From: Anthoceros angustus
Lineage: Eukaryota; Streptophyta; Anthocerotopsida; Anthocerotales; Anthocerotaceae
Length of the DNA: 64,000 nucleotides
Direction of reading: 5' to 3'
Assembly: GCA_010909165.1 (NCBI GenBank)
Contig: MU008158.1
Coordinates: 2,877,478 to 2,941,477 of the forward strand
The notes under the pieces are model-generated. The model saw only the letters and a program-made list of their open reading frames with translations, ran no database searches and was not told the origin of the DNA. Positions 1-13,200 of this stretch are shown one piece after another. A program made the translations under genes and the position numbers. Position 1 is the first letter of the stretch, and every line of letters begins with the position of its first letter.

Positions 1-322
1 CCTGACCTACTCGTAGAAGGCGTGGGTTCGGGCTTGATTGGTCTCCAGGAGTGGCGAGAAGGCCGCGGTGCTTGCTGCCATGAAAGGATATGGATGCCTC
101 TAGGTGGTTGCTCATCTCGCGGGCCTGTGGTGGTTTGTCGTCGTGGCATTTGCGGTGCCCTGGCGTATGCTACAACATTTCTGTGTGGAAGCTGGATAAT
201 CGTAGTTGCTATACCTCGGGCTTGGACATTCCACCTGCGCTGTCAACTTAGGGTTATCTGCAATGTGCGCGTCGTAGCGGGGACGCCGGGTGGATTGGGG
301 AAGCAGCTGGCCAATCTCAGCC
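1..322. other. Upstream region without a supported gene
   Basis: This stretch precedes the first recognisable start codon at 323. Short open frames exist on both strands, but none resembles a known family or joins to a plausible exon. It probably holds the promoter and 5' leader of the RNA-binding protein gene that follows. Confidence 0.5.
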
Positions 323-3300
323 ATGGCTGGTCGAGGTGCTGCACTCACGCGTCCTGCCTGGTTGAAGCATGCGGAAGAGGCGAAATTGAAAGATGAGGAA
401 GAAAAAGCTGCTGCAGCACGGGCTGCTTTCGATGCCACTTTCCGGGATGTGGACCAGGGAGCACGGAACGGAAATGCCTCCTCCGACAGTGAGGCTGACG
501 AGGCGGACAAGCTTGCGAATAAGCCAATTGGTATGTGCTTCTTGTGCTTCCTCATCTGTAATGCTTGTTGCCTGAGCCTAGGGCCAACCACCACTGTGAG
601 ATCATAATGTGGAATTGACTGCTGGTGAGATTGATTGACAGGTCCTGTGGACCCATCCAGATGTACAGCTGCAGGGACAGGAGTCGGAGGAGGCGCTGCT
701 GGTGCAGCCGCCTCATTTGTTGTGGTCACCAAGGACTCCGATGGGAGGAGGGCTCCTCATGGAGGCGCCTACATAAGAGTGAGAATCACTCCTGGAGCTG
801 GAGTTGGGGGAACGGAGCAAGAAGCTGTCGTCAAGGATCATTCCGACGGGACGTATACGGTCACCTATGCAGTGGCCAAGAGAGGGGATTATATGGTCAG
901 TGTTGACTGCAACGGCCACCCCATTCTTGGTAGCCCTTTTCCTGTTTTCTTCAGTGGTGGAAATCCGCAAGTCGGAGGCACCACCTTGCCGACATCCGCG
1001 CCTATTTTGGGATCGTCTCCGTTTCTGAATGGAGTGGCCCAGCCCATGTCCGCCTTTCCGAATATGGGCATGACAGGAATATTCCCGGGAATGCTTTCAT
1101 CGTTGATTCCTGGACTGCTTCCTGGGGCTACAGGCGGGGCCGTTCTGCCTGGCATTGGAGCCTCTTTTGGGGAGGTCTGTCGTGATTACCTCAATGGCCG
1201 GTGTGCAAGGACGGATTGCAAGTATAATCACCCCCCTCAGAACCAGCTTATGGCCGCTTTGGCAGCTGGCAGCACCATGGGAGGTCTCAGTCAGATGCCC
1301 ATGGCTCCATCGGCAGCTGCAATGGCTGCTGCCCAGAGCATTGCTGCTGCACAAGCATATCAGGCAGCCCAGGCACAAGCAGCTGCTCAACAGCAGCAAA
1401 AACAGCCATCTGCAGGTGATATTCTATTTCGTAGGCCAAGGGGGGGAATGCTGTCTCGTGTGATCTTCATATTTCTGGAGCTGGTCACTGGATCTGAAAT
1501 GCTCAAGTATGTTTTATCTTGCTCTCATCTTATTGCTTGATTGTTGAAGGTGCTGGGGAGGTCAATGGTGAAGCACTTTCTGCTGAAGAACCTGCCGGAA
1601 GTGGTGAGCCATCATGCACAATACATGTAAGCAATATAAGTCCAGGTCTGCAAGTAGATCACTTCGACAGCTTTTGGCTACTGCGGAACTGTGGTTGATT
1701 GTAAGATTTCTGATTCCAAAACATCTGCATATGTGGAGTTTTCAAAACATGAGGAAGCAAAATCTGCATTGGAATTAAATAACATGGACGTCAAGGGTGC
1801 CTCTTTGAAACTGGAGTTGGCGAAACCTGCTCGCTTGGTGAAACAGGCATCAACTTTGTCCACCTCCACTGCAGCCTCAACTCCTATTGCAGCTGCTCAG
1901 CCCGCTCCTCCTTTGCCAATGATGATGCAGCAGGCTGTTGCCATGCAGCAACTGCAATTTCAACAAGCTTTGTTTATGCAGCAGGCCATGGCCACTCAGC
2001 AGGCTGCAGCTCGAGCTGCCACTGTGAAATCTGCTGCCGAGATGGCAGCAGCAAGAGCAGCCGAAATCAGCAAGCGACTCAAAGGGCCCAATGGTGAAGG
2101 GCCAGAGGAGGAAGAGCAACCTACAAGGTGTGTTGCGGTGAACTTGAAATATCTCGAATGTTTGGTCCTATACCGTTTGTGGCATGCTCATTTTCAATGT
2201 AGCTCATGATGCTCATTCTTTGAGTGCTGTCACCAGAGGGATGTATTCAATGATATTTTTGCTACATGGCAGGTCTCGGTCTCAATCTGTTGGAAGATCT
2301 CGAGCAAATCAAAATCAAAATCACCGATACGGTACAGGCGAAATTGGTATAATCAATCAAACTCACGCCTCCTAGCTCGCAGGGACAGGAGTCGGAGGAG
2401 GCGCTGCTGGTGCAGCCGCCTCATTTGTTGTGGTCACCAAGGACCTGATGGGAGGAGGGCTCCTCATGGAGGCGCCTACATAAGAGTGAGAATCACTCCT
2501 GGAGCTGGAGTTGGGGAACGGAGCAAGAAGCTGTCGTCAAGGATCATTCCGACGGACGTATACGGTCACCATGCAGTGGCCAAGAGAGGGGATTATATGG
2601 TCAGTGTTGACTGCAACGGCCACCCCATTCTTGGTAGCCCTTTTCCTGTTTTCTTCAGTGGTGGAAATCCGCAAGTCGGAGGCACCACCTTGCCGACATC
2701 CGCGCCTATTTTGGGATCGTCTCCGTTTCTGAATGGAGTGGCCCAGCCCATGTCCGCCTTTCCGAATATGGGCATGACAGGAATATTCCCGGGAATGCTT
2801 TCATCGTTGATTCCTGGACTGCTTCCTGGGGCTACAGGCGGGGCCGTTCTGCCTGGCATTGGAGCCTCTTTGGGAGGTCTGTCGTGATTACCTCAATGGC
2901 CGGTGTGCAAGGACGGATTGCAAGTATAATCACCCCTCAGAACCAGCTTATGGCCGCTTTGGCAGCTGGCAGCACCATGGGAGGTCTCAGTCAGATGCCC
3001 ATGGCTCCATCGGCAGCTGCAATGGCTGCTGCCCAGAGCATTGCTGCTGCACAAGCATATCAGGCAGCCCAGGCACAAGCAGCTGCTCAACAGCAGCAAA
3101 AACAGCCATCTGCAGGTGATATTCTATTTCGTAGGCCAAGGGGGGGAATGCTGTCTCGTGTGATCTTCATATTTCTGGAGCTGGTCACTGGATCTGAAAT
3201 GCTCGAAGTATGTTTTATCTTGCTCTCATCTTATTGCTTGATTGTTGAAGGTGCTGGGGAGGTCAATGGTGAAGCACTTTCTGCTGAAGAACCTGCCGGA

Positions 3301-5563
3301 AGTGGTGAGCCATCATGCACAATACATGTAAGCAATATAAGTCCAGGTCTGCAAGTAGATCACTTGCGACAGCTTTTTGGCTACTGCGGAACTGTGGTTG
3401 ATTGTAAGATTTCTGATTCCAAAACATCTGCATATGTGGAGTTTTCAAAACATGAGGAAGCAAAATCTGCATTGGAATTAAATAACATGGACGTCAAGGG
3501 TGCCTCTTTGAAACTGGAGTTGGCGAAACCTGCTCGCTTGGTGAAACAGGCATCAACTTTGTCCACCTCCACTGCAGCCTCAACTCCTATTGCAGCTGCT
3601 CAGCCTCCTTTGCCAATGATGATGCAGCAGGCTGTTGCCATGCAGCAACTGCAATTTCAACAAGCTTTGTTTATGCAGCAGGCCATGGCCACTCAGCAGG
3701 CTGCAGCTCGAGCTGCCATCAGAAATCTGCTGCCGAGATGGCAGCAGCAAGAGCAGCCGAAATCAGCAAGCGACTCAAAGGGCCCAATGGTGAAGGGCCA
3801 GAGGAGGAAGAGCAACCTACAAGGTGTGTTGCGGTGAACTTGAAATATCTCGAATGTTTGGTCCTATACCGTTTGTGGCATGCTCATTTTCAATGTAGCT
3901 CATGATGCTCATTCTTTGAGTGCTGTCACCAGAGGGATGTATTCAATGATATTTTTTGCTACATGGCAGGTCTCGGTCTCAATCTGTTGGAAGATCTCGG
4001 AGCAAATCAAAATCAAAATCACCGATACGGTACAGGCGAAATTGGTATAATCAATCAAACTCACGCTCTCCTAGCCGCTTTCGCAGGGACAGGGATCGCC
4101 GATCCCGGTCCCGGTCTAGAGATCGATTTCATAAGAGAAGTAGGAGCAGAGACCGTGGCCCTCACGGCAGAGGCGGTCGTGATGGCTATTTCAGGTACCA
4201 TCCCCGCCGTGAGTGGGAAAGGGGAAGAGAGAGGGAGTATCAATCTCGTGCTTCACGCAGGAGTAGGAGCAGGAGTAGGAGCCGGAGCCGCGTGAGGCGA
4301 TCACGAAGCCAATCGAGGTCCCCTAAGTATAGGAAAGTACATAGTTCTCCAATGAGGAGAAGACGAGAGGAGGGTAAACCCACTAGGATTCTTAGGAGGT
4401 CCAGGTCTACTTCAAGAGATCGACATAGAGGTTCACCTAAGAGCAGTCCTGCAAGACCTGGGAGCCCTTGGAGAAGGAGGGGAAAGAGTGTCAAAGAACA
4501 GGATTGGGGCCAAGGAGATGAGGCTAGAAATGGTCATCAGATGGGAATACATGCTGTGGACACAAAGTTTGGTCATGGTGATGAGGATCTTATTGAAAAG
4601 TCAAGGCAGGCGAGCAATTCTGCCCTAGGGTCTAGGATAGCTGGTGCTAATGATCATTGCCCAGGGTTTACTCAGGATGACGAGAATGGGGCTTCTAGAG
4701 AGCAAGGAGTAGCACTTGAGGCTGCTGTGAAATTAGATACGGTCGACAAGGAGAGAACAGAGAGGGCAAAGGAGAAAGTGGTTACAGGCAAGAGCAAGGA
4801 GGGAGTCGAGCATATGAAATTGGAAGGGGTTGGAATGTCTAAGAAAGAGAGGTCCAGCCATGAAACCAAACCACCCTGGCATCCTGTGGGGACTGGTCTT
4901 GAGGATAGCCCAAGTCGCATTCATGCAACATGTTCTCAAAATCAGGTAGAGAAGCACACAACTGAAGAAAGGGGGAGCGGAAGTCAGTTTGTCAAGTTGG
5001 GTGAGGAGCCTCCACAGGATGAAGGCCTTAAACCTGATGATGACCATGTGTCCTCTGGCATCAAGAGTGAAAGGCTTGTGCCAACTGAGGATCCAATTGA
5101 AACCGTTCATCAGGATGACGACCCAGTAGCAAGGTCAGATGGTGATGTGTTGGCACCTCATGATGAGGATAACAATGAAGAAGAGCAGGATAAGAGACGA
5201 GAGAGGCATAGAAGGCATCGCAAGAAGCATAGTCGAGATGGGTTTGAGGTTGACAAGGTTGAGGGAGATGGGGACGGGGATGACCCTGAGGGAGACAGGG
5301 ATGGGGACAGACAGGGCCGTAAAGACAAGAGGCGGCATAAGAAACGTTCCAGAAAGGATGATGAAAAGAAGAAACGAAAGCATAAGCACCGCAGGCACAG
5401 ATCTCCTGGTGGCTCAATAGAAGGATCTCCGTCCATCGATGCAGGTAGGAGCAAAGTGGCAGAGGTTGAAAGTGGACCTCAGAAGAGGAGCTCCAGTAAA
5501 CACAAGAGGAAGCACAGGGAAACTTCAAAATCAATAACTTGCAGCCTGAGTTCAAGTGATTAA
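323..5563 (+). CDS. Filamin-CCCH-RRM-SR-rich RNA-binding protein (internally duplicated)
   Basis: Probable nuclear RNA-binding protein acting in splicing or mRNA processing. Exon 1 (323-530) starts MAGRGAALTRPAWLKHAEEA and is acidic and Ala-rich; its donor joins in phase to an exon at 642. That exon encodes a filamin/ABP280-type repeat ending near SPFPVFFSGG, then a CCCH zinc finger (CRDYLNGRCARTDCKYNH), then an Ala/Gln-rich stretch. The next exon (3251 onward in the second copy) carries an RRM (TIHVSNISPGL to AYVEFSKHEEAKSAL). The last exon (from 3969) is a long RS-dipeptide and then Lys/Asp/Glu-rich tail ending at 5563. This domain order recalls the Arabidopsis RRM/SR-type protein called IRR; that match is from memory. 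The filamin-to-RRM part occurs twice (671-2379 and 2380-4082). Each copy has frame-breaking small gaps at different places, so the exact coding structure is unsafe: one copy breaks in the RRM, the other just after it. Confidence 0.8.
671..2379 (+). repeat. Tandem duplication, copy A (filamin-CCCH-RRM exons)
   Basis: First of two adjacent direct copies of about 1.7 kb. It begins at GCAGGGACAGG (671) and ends where the same motif recurs (2380). It contains the filamin, CCCH and RRM exons, the two introns between them and the first bases of the SR-rich exon. The RRM here is frameshifted around 1665-1680, while the Ala-rich segment after the RRM is intact. The junction fuses the SR exon directly to the filamin exon, so this copy cannot be read through normally. 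Confidence 0.9.
2380..4082 (+). repeat. Tandem duplication, copy B (filamin-CCCH-RRM exons)
   Basis: Second direct copy, bounded by GCAGGGACAGG at 2380 and at 4083. It differs from copy A mainly by 1-3 base gaps, for example in G-runs near 2514 and 2873 and in a C-run near 2933. The RRM is readable here, but a small gap near 3718 breaks the Ala-rich segment that copy A keeps. This copy runs straight into the intact SR-rich last exon. Confidence 0.9.
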
Positions 5564-7212
5564 CAGGGTGGCTGTGTTAATGATGCTGTTGTGCTGAGGA
5601 GATGGTTATTGTTCAAGTCAGTGGGTTGTTCCTCTGACTTGCTGCATTTCCAGCATTGGATGACTTAGCAGCTGGTATCTGTGCATGTCCAGCATTCTGG
5701 TGGGAGCATGAGAAGCAGCGCCACCCCCTGTCTCTATCTGGGTGATACCTCGGTGACAAGTGTCTTTGGTGCGGCTGTTGAGCTTGTCGGAGTGACAAGA
5801 ATCTCTGCTGTGGCTGGGCGTGTTGTTCTTTTGCAGGGACATTATGGCTGGCATGGTAGTGAAGCGCATCCGTCAACACGGCCTGTTGTCTTTGGCAAAT
5901 ATGTAGGTAGCTAGACTGGCCAAAACTTTCCGGGGTTGTGCAAGTTCATTTGTGCCACAGGACCCGCTGTCGTCAATGAAATTTTTTTCCTCTTTGGTTG
6001 TGACTAGTGTGTAGGAACTTGAGTCACACACGCGTGTTGTTGTGTATACTAGTAGTAACTGTGTGGTGGCAGTTGGCTTGGACTCGGTGTAATCTTGTAG
6101 CAATTTGAATGGCAATGATGGGAGTTCATTTCCAGGCGTGTGTGAATGTTGGGTGGGATGGGGTTGGAGATGGGTTGGGTCCAGGATGTGATAAGGAGTG
6201 TCTTGAGTGCAAGAGAGCAGGCAACGATGAAGCTAAAGTTGGTGGTAAGTAAAGTGGAGGAGTGTGTTGCATAAGCAGCTTTTATGGCGACTGGGAAAGT
6301 GCTGTCAAGTGTGACAGGATTGTGTGCTAATCTCGGCGGGTGGTGCTGTGCTGGGTGGTGGGGGAGGTGAGGGGCGGAGTGGGATCCTGTTTGTCGACAG
6401 ACGAATGTGTTTAGTGTGATTTGGAAGTGAGGAAAAGGAGATGCGGAGCAGGCGGTGTGGCGCGTCTGTAGCCATCTACGAAGCTGTGTACATTATTCAT
6501 ATAGCTCCAGATCTAGTCTTTGCAAGGCAGGCAGGGAGGCAGGCTGGCCTGGTGGCAAGTTGGCTGGCCTCTCACTGTCTCTCACACAGTCTGTGTCTTT
6601 CTTGACGAGAAAGCCACAGTTGGTCACTCGTGACGAGGGACACAGACTGTGGCTCTCCTCAAGAAAGCCTCTGCTGCTGGTTTGTCACAATATCTACTAC
6701 TGTAGTTGTCGCTGTTATGGTTGAGTTAAAGTATCGAAGTGACCCGACAAGGCACGTGATATCTGGTATCGGAAAGAAGCCCGGTTCCACATGGCCCGTC
6801 CTCATTGGCGTCCCAGAAGATCGACTCAGCCCGCGCAAATCGTCTGTTCAAACTTGTGTCCAATTTTAACTCAAACATCCATACATACCAGCCCGGTTGT
6901 GACCTGAGTGGGGTTTGGCGCGCTCGAGACCGGACTGCCAGTCCTCCCTCGAGGCCGAGTGTGCGAGCCTCTTCCCGAGCTCGCGCCGTCGACCCGGTCA
7001 GTCCAAGCGCTCGATCTGCCTGCTGCATTGCAATGCGTGCCCCTGAGCTGAGCAGCTCGTAGGACGGCTGGATGAATCGAGCTAGGCCGGGCTAGTCTCT
7101 TCTCTTCTCGTCTGGGCTCGTTTCGTCTCGTCTCGTCTGGTGTCGTCTCGCCGGAGCTGGGCTGGGCAGGGCAGGGCAGGGCCAAGCTGCGGATGCTGCC
7201 TGCGCTAATACC
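5564..7212. other. Intergenic region before AIR9
   Basis: About 1.65 kb with no convincing gene. The left part is presumably 3' untranslated sequence of the RNA-binding protein gene. The right part holds the AIR9 promoter and leader, including a pyrimidine-rich TCTCG-like run near 7097-7150 and GGGCA repeats near 7165-7182. A foldback lies at 6597-6667. Confidence 0.5.
6597..6667. repeat. Imperfect inverted repeat (stem-loop)
   Basis: The arm at 6597-6619 pairs with 6647-6667, both being versions of CTTTCTTGAGGAGAGCCACAG in opposite orientation, with only a few mismatches or gaps. The loop is about 27 bases. A second short pairing (ACACAGTCTGTG) overlaps it. It lies about 0.55 kb upstream of the AIR9 start and its role is unknown. 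Confidence 0.6.
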
Positions 7213-10200
7213 ATGGACCAGGACTGGGCTCTCGAGACCGCATCCCAGCTCCACGCAGACGCATTGTCCCTGCTGGAGTCGACGGACACTTCCCTGATAG
7301 GCCCGGAGCTGGAGCTGGGTGGGACTGAGGATGCTGTGCTGGAGGAGGAGCCGGAGCCGGAGCTGGAGCTGGAGCAGCAGCAGCAGCAGCAGGAGGAGGA
7401 ACAGGGCGAGGAGAAGGGAGAAAGCGATACCGACGGCGATAATGCCCTGGTGGAAGGGGCCCCGACTCTCTCGCCTGTTGTACCTGCATTGGAGGAAGTA
7501 GAGGTGACCCCGCCGCAGCCGCCCGCACCAGCGCGGGCTTCCAATTCCGCATCTGCAATTGCCGGGTCCGGCTCGGTGGCTGGGAAGCTCAGCAATGGGG
7601 GCGTCAGGCGCAGCGTGACCGCGACATCGGCCTCTACCGTGTCCCCGCGCCCTTTCCTCAGGTCCTCTTCAATGGCGGCTGCGGCGCGGAGGCTGTCCAC
7701 CGGCAACGGCAACGGCAACGGCAACGGCCCGCAGCATCCGAGCAGCAACGGGAGCAATGGGAGCCCGGCAGCAGGGGGCCCGGCTATGAAGCGCTCGCCT
7801 TCTCTCAATCTGGATGTGCGGCGTAGCTCTGCCAGCCCGCGCACTTTGGCGCTCTCGTCTCCCAAGCCGCTGGCTACCCCGCCCGGGTCGCGGCGCGCTT
7901 CCCTCTCAGCTGTGTCGTCGAGCAACTCGACCGTGTCTCCTTCTGACTTGAAGAAATGGGCTTCTTCATCCTCTTCCTCTGCGTCCAAGGGCCTTGGCTC
8001 GAACCTGTCCCCGGTGACTTCCAAGCTGCCGTCTCCCCGGGCCTCGGTTGCCAAAACTCCTTCTCAGACGGCGAAGCTGGGGGCTGTCTCCAGCTCTACC
8101 TCTAGTCCCAGGCTGCACGCGGCGAGCTCTTCTCCCTCGGTGCTCAATGCTTCAAAGTCCTCTCCTTCGTTGCCCAGTACCCCCGCTGCAAATGGCACCA
8201 GGAAGCAGCCGACTCCGATCGTTGTTAAGCGATCTCCCAAGACAGCCTCGCCCTCGGCTCCCTCGCTCGCCAAGCACACTTCCCCATCCTCCGCTGACAA
8301 GAGCAAGGTCCGCTCTTCTGCGAAGGTGGCCTCTCCGTCTCCTCTGTCAGCTGATAGGGGGCCGAGCATGTTGTCCAGGAGAAAGTCTCTCACTTCTGAA
8401 ACACGGGATCCGCGGTTTATCAATCTGCCATCAGTGGATGTTAAGGCAGGGGATGACGTGGTGAGCTTCCATTCATGTTCAATGCACCACACTTGTCCTC
8501 GACCTGCTTCTCTGGGACCTTCAACATGAAACTCCCTTGTTTGCAGAGGCTGGATCTGAGGGGTCAGAAGGTCCGGAGCTTGGATGGGAATCTTGTCAAC
8601 CTCACACCCAAAATGGAGGTGCGTTTTTACCAGCCCCCGAGCAGTATACAATTTTCACAAGCTACTACCTTTCCCTTAGGCTCCTTGTCTTCGGACTTTA
8701 TTTCTTTCGCTCATGTGCCTGCCCGTGGCAGTTTGTTTATCTCAGGGACAATAAACTCACCACCTTGAATGGCATTGAGACACTTCGACGAGTAAAGGTG
8801 AAATGCTCGTTCCAGTGTTCTAGAGCCTTCTGCGAAGGCTGGTTGCGGACAAATTTAACCGTGGCTGAACCGTTGTTATGTGCTTGGTCCTGGACTGGGT
8901 GAACTGCAGGTTCTGGATCTAAGCTTCAACGAGTTCAAAGGATCCGGGTTTGAGCCACTTGCAGGTTGCAAAGGCCTTCAGGTAAGCTCCAGGTATCTTG
9001 GTACATTCCATGTGTGACTCCGAATAATTCACGAGCACCTGATGCTTTTTGGATGCTTTTTGGATGCAGCAACTTTACCTGGCAGGCAACCAAATAACCT
9101 CCCTGACTGGATTGCCGTCTCTGCCAAATTTAGAGGTATCTATCCTGGATGACTGCCAGCGTCCAGCCTTTTCCTTCGGTAAGCTTCAAGAATGAGGACA
9201 CGTCTTTTAACAGTTTCATGCTTACAGTTCCTCTCGGTTGCACAAAACAAAATCAAGTCTCTTGCCATGGCCACTCAACCGAGGCTTCAGGTTAATTTGC
9301 TTCCTCTTCACTTTGCAGTGTTACCCATGGCCTGTGTGTCTGCAGCTAACCTGGTCCTTTCCATGTGCAAAGGTTCTAGCAGCCAGCAAGAACAAAATCT
9401 CGACGCTGAAGGGTTTTCCTCATCTTCCTGCTCTGGAGGTATGGCATGAACATACTTTCAAACTCTAGCTGAGCTCCTCGTGAAGTCACATGTAAAGGCT
9501 CTGTGAGTCCATGAAATTATGCTTGTCTTCAGTGAGGGAGAAGACGTTCTACTTGACCACAGGATGTCTGGGCAGTTCTGTCTTAGCCCAGATCTCGGTC
9601 CTTCATTAGTTTCCAGTGTCCTAAAGCAGATTGTCTCCTGTGTTTCAGCATCTTCGGCTGGAAGAAAATCCTATTTTGGATGTTCCTCACGTGGAAGCAG
9701 CATCCATCCTTCTGCTGGGACCGTCATTGAAGAAGTTCAACGATCGAGGTTGACATTCAGAACTTGCTGAGTTGGTTTTTGCGTCAAGTGTATGTGCCCT
9801 GATTTGTGTCATGCACTCTGATTTCCATCTGCCTTTTGGCTGTCAAGTGTGATCATTTGGGTCCACAGTAGCACCTTAGCAGGTGTGGCAGACAAGACCT
9901 GACAGTGCCGTTGGAGTTGGCTGTAGATCTCTCTTTGTCTGAGGTGGAGCTATCTCAAATGTACCCTGCTCACACAGCATTCAGTATTCGAGAGGGTTGG
10001 AATCTTTCTTCTCCTGAGGAAGCTGCTGGTAAACACGTCATCCTCTGAAAGTGGACGAGGAAGGATGGGGAAAAACTTCGCAAATTATGTGACTTGGACT
10101 GTGCTGTCTGTACAGATTCGATTTTAAGGTTCTTGACTGAGCAATGGGAGGGAACCCTACCCCAAGGTTATGTTCTGAAGAAGGTTTCTGTGGACCGTCC

Positions 10201-13200
10201 TATGGAGGAGGATCCTTGTCGCTGTGACTTCCTGTTCGAGAAGGAGGATGGGACAGATGATGATTCTGACCTTGACCTCCGCTACCAGTGGTTTGTTGGA
10301 GAGAGAAGTCTGACAGACTTTGTGGTAATCGAGGGAGCTACAGTCAAGGTAGTGATCTCACCTTCTCTTCAAACTTTTTCAGTGAACTTAGTGCTGTCCT
10401 TCTTTGTCTGATTAGCATGTATTGTGTCTAAAGCTAGAGTTTTCATTCTTATCTTGGGGATGTCTTTGTGAGCTAGGAATACTGGCCGAAGCACGAAGAT
10501 GTTGGGAACTACCTCAAAATTGAGTGCACTCCAATTGTAGCTGGGGTTGAATGCTCTCCAATTCATTTGATCTCTCTGCCTGTAGCCACAGGTAAGATGA
10601 AGAGGGAGTTTCTTACAGTAACTGAGGGAGTTCCTTACAGTAACTGTCTGCTGTGATGGACTGATCACTAATCGTTTGCACAGGTAGTGGAATTCCAAAG
10701 GTTCTACGACTGGACGTGGAAGGAGAGCTCATGGAGGGCTGTACGCTAAGAGGTTCTGCCTACGTTGCCTGGCGAGGTGGCACTCCAAGCAAAGGAGTCG
10801 TAAGGTAGTCATCAGTGCACTTCACTATTTGACCTTCTCTGTGGTCCTCATGTTGTCCCACTATCTGTCTTTTACCATTACTGATTGTCGGGCCTGCACT
10901 GGCAGCTGGCTTCGGTTCACCGAAAATGGTAGTCCTGTTGCAATTCTGGGTGCCGAGGAATACGAGTACAAGTTGACTGTGGATGACATTGGGGCCAACC
11001 TTGTCTTTATGTATACACCTGTAACTGAAGAGGGAGCAAAGGGGGATTCTCAGCACGCAACTACCAACCTGATTCAAGCAGGTATGATGCTACGAGCTGC
11101 TTGAATTATTGTGCCCTGTTATCTCTTCTCTGATCTGATTTTGCAACCGTCACCGTATATCTGGCAGCCCCCCCAAGCGTTGGCAACGTGCACATTGTAG
11201 GCGACGCTATTGAAGGGAACACTATCGAAGGAGTTGGAAAATACTTTGGTGGGAGGGAAGGACCTAGCAAGTTCGAGTGGCTGCGTGAGGATCGGGATTC
11301 TGGGTGCGGCTCTTTGCCCCTTGTCTTCCTTCAGTAGATTCATTTCCTGGCAGCTGACTTTGTTTAGAATCTCAAGGTCTCTCTCTTTGGTCGCCTACCT
11401 GATTGGCTCATTTCATTGTACAGAGAATTCAAACTTGTTTCTCGAGGAACCTGCGAGTATGTCCTAACCGAAGACGATGTGGGTTTGCGCATCATGTTCA
11501 TCTACACTCCCGTCAACAATCAAGGTATCTTATTCTATACTCCTTCAAACAAGCTTGACAAGTCGATTTCTCCATTGGCTACCCTCCTAACTAAGCTGTG
11601 TTTGATGGGAATGATTATGGTTCAGCTGTTCAAGGCAATCCCGCTTCTATCATCAGTGCAAAAGTGCTGCGTGGTAAGTACTTCATATCAATGATTCGAT
11701 GTTACACACGTCTCTGTCTGCATTTTGCGTGCCTAGGGTGTGTAGTTTGTTTTGGAAGTATGAACCTTCCCTTTTCCATTACAGCTCCTCAATGTCTATC
11801 GATAGTTTCCCACGTGAGTGTCAGATTTGTAGGTTTGCTTCCCTGTTCATTTAAATGGCGGTGTGTTATCTGCTGCAGCTCCACCCAAGGTTGCAAATCT
11901 CAGAATTATTGGTGATATTAAAGAAGGGAGTAAGCTAGCTTTGAGTGCCACATTTGTTGGTGGCGTAGAAGGTCCAAGTCGAGTACAATGGTTCAAGTCC
12001 CCCTCTCCAGTCCTGAAGAATCCTGTTGATTTGGATGCCATTAGCACGACCAAGGTTGCTAAGGTACACCCCAGTGCGCTGAGCTTGGTATCGATACTTC
12101 AGATCTGAACCAGAAGTATCTGTGCAAATGTGTCCGTTCTTACGTCGGCTTGTGGTGTGTCAGACGTTCCGTGTCCCGCTTCCAGCTGTCGGTCACTATC
12201 TCGTAGCCAAATACACTCCTGTTCGCTCGGATGGAGAGATCGGTGAACCCGTTTTCGCTGTATCGGAGAGTCAAGTGGAGAGTACGAGCCTTTACCTGCT
12301 CACAGCATTTCCTGGTTGCGGATTTGTTAGACGATGTTGTCACTCATTGTAGTCTATATTGTAACCTCTTGTTTCGTGAGTTTGTAGTCGCAATGTATTT
12401 AACTCAAACAAATCTGTTCCAGTGCTGTCTCCTGCTTTGACGTCCCTCACCATAAATGGAGAGCTGTTGGAAGGTGAAACGCTGACAGCTTCATATGGAT
12501 ATATCGGTGGCCATGAGGGCCAAAGTCAGTACAACTGGTACCTGCACGAGGTGAGTTCTCGCAGCGTTGGCATCCACGTCATCAAATAGCTATGCTACCC
12601 TTTGGCAATAATAACAGGTGACATCTTCGTGGTGAAGCAGTTCGAGAATGACCTGGGGTACTTGGTACCTGAAGCTGCTGGAAAGCTACAGTATCAAGTT
12701 AGTTTGCAAGCAGTCGGCAAGTTCGTATCATTTCGATGTGTCCCTGTGAGAGACGATGGAGTGGTTGGTGAAGGCAGGGCGACATTGTGTCCAGAGCGTG
12801 TTAGAGCTGGTATTTTTCTTCAGAACCATTTGAAGCATGCTGAAAAAATGTGCACAAACTTATTTGGCAGCAATCTAAGTTCATTGGTACCACTCTTCGT
12901 GCACAGGCTCTCCCAAGCTTGTGTCGCTGCAGATCAGTGGAGAAGCCGTGGAAGGGGCTGAGCTGACTGTGAAAAAACAGTATTGGGGTGGTGGAGAGGG
13001 TCCCTCCAGACTGCAGTGGTTCCTGGTAATATTCGGAAATATCTGCCATTGTCAGACTGGCAAGCTTCAACCTTCCAAGGGTTTTCTTGTTTGGGACGTA
13101 AGCGGTGAGTGGTTCTAGCTGATTTGTTTGTGACATTTGGTTGCAGACTCGACCAGATGGTGCACAGCGAGAGATTAAGGGAGCTGTAGGTGTGTCTTAT

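Noticed and set aside
5061-5555. 164-codon minus-strand frame
   Set aside because: It is the shadow of the charged tail of the SR-rich protein.
7092-8054. 320-codon minus-strand open frame
   Set aside because: It is the shadow of the Ser-rich first exon of AIR9; its low-complexity peptide matches nothing.
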